Source: Rhodococcus sp. IITR03 (GTDB taxonomy: Bacteria > Actinomycetota > Actinomycetes > Mycobacteriales > Mycobacteriaceae). From it: a DNA stretch of 9,678 nucleotides. This document shows, piece after piece, positions 8,576 through 9,678 of this stretch. Position 1 is the first letter of the stretch, and each line of letters begins with the position of its first letter. The position numbers and the translations under genes were made by a program. Below the pieces are notes generated by a model, which saw only the letters and a list, made by a program, of their open reading frames with translations, was not told the DNA's origin and did not search any database. Location: positions 1,523,990-1,533,667 of the forward strand of contig LATQ01000001.1 of NCBI GenBank assembly GCA_001017865.1, written 5' to 3'.

Positions 8576-8670
8576 TGCCGGGTCGATACTCGGGTTGTGT
8601 TCAGCCCGACCCCGGGGCTGAACGCAGACGGCCCTCGCCTCCTCCCCCCTGGCGAGGGCTGTCGCTTTGT
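8576..8670 (+). ncRNA. 6C RNA (actinobacterial small RNA; B11 in M. tuberculosis)
   Basis: 6C RNAs are about 90-100-nt actinobacterial sRNAs with two hairpins carrying C-rich loops; in mycobacteria the 6C RNA (B11) acts on target mRNAs through these loops. Here hairpin 1 has 9-bp perfect arms (8599-8607, 8615-8623) with CCCGACCCC around the loop. Hairpin 2 has 9-bp perfect arms (8631-8639, 8651-8659) with an 11-nt loop containing six consecutive C (8644-8649). In M. tuberculosis B11 lies between Rv3660c (ssd) and Rv3661 (HAD) on the ssd strand, exactly the arrangement here. The predicted start (8576) gives about 93 nt, matching B11 in size. The 3' end is uncertain: a further hairpin (GTGTG...CACAC, 8669-8689) followed by a T-rich stretch may be the terminator. 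Confidence 0.85.
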
Positions 8671-8755
8671 GTGAGGGCCTTTCCCACACGTCTTCGTACT
8701 GTCTTCTACACCCGCCGACCTGCGCACAGGTGCGACGAGGGTGCGCACGGCCGGG

Positions 8756-8783
8756 TTGTCCACAGGCCCCCGATTCATCCACA
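8756..8783 (+). promoter_or_regulatory. two DnaA-box-like 9-mers upstream of ssd
   Basis: TTGTCCACA at 8756-8764 matches the DnaA-box form used by mycobacteria; TCATCCACA at 8775-8783 is a variant. They share the extended core TCCACAGG, lie 19 nt apart (start to start) in the same orientation, and are 63-90 nt before the ssd ATG. Just upstream, ACCTG-CGCA-CAGGT (8718-8731) is a 5-bp-arm palindrome and TGCGCAC occurs twice (8721-8727, 8742-8748). Regulation of ssd by DnaA would suit a septum gene, but this is inference. Confidence 0.4.
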
Positions 8784-8845
8784 GGCGGGGCTTCCGAGGC
8801 CGTTCCCCCGGCGCTCACGACCCGCAGCGGGGCAGCCTGTCGGGC

Positions 8846-9678
8846 ATGAACGACATCCTCGGACTGGTCGACGATCCTGCGCTGGTCGCCGACCTCCGTC
8901 GCGTGGTCGCGGCGGCCGATCGCACGCTGCACGAGATGTCCGTGCCGGTGCCCGCAGGGCGTGGACCGACGCGGCGATCGTCGTCCTCGACGCGTCCGCA
9001 GCAGCGGCGTGCGCGGGCGGATCATCCCGCCGCCCGGCGTGATCCTCGTGTGCAGCGGGACGGCCGGCCTGGCGGACTGGCAGCCGCCGCGACCGTCGGC
9101 GCCGAACACGTCCTCGCCCTCCCGTCCGAGGAGGTTGAACTGCTCTCGATCGTCGCAGCCGCCGACGAGCCCTCGACCGGTGCCGGTACTGTCCTCGCGG
9201 TCGTCGGAGGATGCGGGGGAGCGGGCGCGTCGTCCTTCGCCGCCGCACTGGCCTGGGCCGCGGGGAATGACGAACGACGCGACACCCTGCTCGTCGACGC
9301 CGATCCGTTCGGCGCGGGACTCGACGTCCTGACCGGTCTCGAGGAGCGTCCGGGAGTGCGGTGGTCCGGTCTCACCGTCGACGGCGGACGAATCTCCGCG
9401 CGTGCCCTGCGCGACGCCGTGCCCGTATGGCATCCGGGGTGGGCGTCCTGTCGACCGACCGCGAGAACACCGATCGGCTCACCGCCGTCGCCGCAGAGTC
9501 GGTCGTCGACGGGGTACGCGGAGCGGGAGCAACCGTCGTCTGCGATGTGGGGCGCAGCTTCGACCCGGTCGCCGACGCGGTGATCGCACTGGCCGACCTC
9601 ACCGTGGTCGTCGTGCCGGCCGGATCGGTGCGGTGCTCTCCGCTGCCCGGGGTCCGCCCGCACGCTCGCGGCGCGGGG
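8846..9678 (+). CDS. ssd: septum-site-determining protein Ssd (MinD/CpaE-like); 3' end outside window
   Basis: Homologue of M. tuberculosis Rv3660c, a MinD/ParA/CpaE-superfamily protein linked to septum regulation and encoded ahead of a Tad-type pilus locus. Seen: an N-terminal receiver-like part (MNDILGLVDDPALVADL, then AWTDAAIVVLDASAAAACAG, PPPGVILVCSGTAGLADW, TVGAEHVLALP); a P-loop region VVGGCGGAGASSFAAALA (9200 onward); DADPFGAGLDVLTGLE; and GVGVLSTDRENTDRL with ATVVCDVGRSFD. The P-loop lacks both lysines of a deviant Walker A (KGGxGKT), as in the mycobacterial protein, so ATP hydrolysis is doubtful. Bases are missing near 8956, 9018, 9083 and 9424 and probably near 9630 and 9650; the first three restore the original frame. 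The ATG at 8846 is preceded by a weak GGGG 14 nt upstream. No stop is reached. Confidence 0.88.

Noticed and set aside
8555..9433. Minus-strand open frame (292 codons) opposite the 6C RNA and ssd
   Set aside because: It runs across an RNA gene, a regulatory region and ssd in antisense, with no recognisable domain.

Overview
The window looks like chromosomal DNA of a high-GC actinobacterium of the order Mycobacteriales, most likely Rhodococcus or a close relative. The codons are strongly GC-biased, GTG starts are frequent, and the gene content and order match a conserved block known from Mycobacterium tuberculosis (the Rv3660c-Rv3662c and Rv3667-Rv3670 neighbourhood). A Na+/H+ antiporter and an MHS-type transporter sit inside that block here. 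The genus is inferred from protein resemblance and synteny by eye, not from a database search.

Layout, left to right. (1) A minus-strand operon of nhaA, a small holin-like membrane protein and an EphE-like alpha/beta hydrolase. The first two genes overlap by 1 nt, the next two are 16 nt apart, and the hydrolase runs off the left edge. (2) A divergent regulatory gap, then a plus-strand MHS-family transporter. (3) A perfect 18-bp-stem bidirectional terminator between the converging transporter and acs. (4) acs, acetyl-CoA synthetase, on the minus strand. (5) A divergent promoter region with a palindrome. (6) A plus-strand gene of the family resembling Rv3662c, which reads as a degenerate Fic-type domain. 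(7) A roughly 450-bp stretch without a convincing protein gene. By synteny and architecture it is the expected place of an Ms1 (MTS2823) RNA-polymerase-binding RNA on the minus strand. (8) A membrane-anchored HAD-IB phosphatase on the minus strand, probably with a leaderless mRNA. (9) A 6C small RNA on the plus strand, with two 9-bp hairpins, one with a six-cytosine loop, and its own promoter. (10) Two DnaA-box-like 9-mers. (11) ssd, a MinD/CpaE-like septum-site protein, truncated by the right edge.

Every protein gene in the window is broken by at least one frame break, about 25 in all. Almost all can be repaired by adding (rarely removing) one G or C in a short G/C run, after which full-length conserved proteins appear. 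I treat these as consensus or sequencing errors rather than pseudogenes or programmed frameshifting. Gene extents are therefore given across the breaks, and corrected protein lengths are stated as inferred.

Functionally this is mostly core genome: ion homeostasis, acetate activation, a conserved phosphatase and septum/Tad-pilus-related ATPase locus, and the two regulatory RNAs of that locus. I found no mobile element, CRISPR array, tRNA or rRNA, and no clearly new multi-gene system. The points most worth a second look are the candidate Ms1 RNA, the 6C RNA placed just upstream of ssd, the Fic-like protein without its catalytic histidine, a 14-bp perfect hairpin at the very start of the hydrolase gene, and the palindrome upstream of acs.
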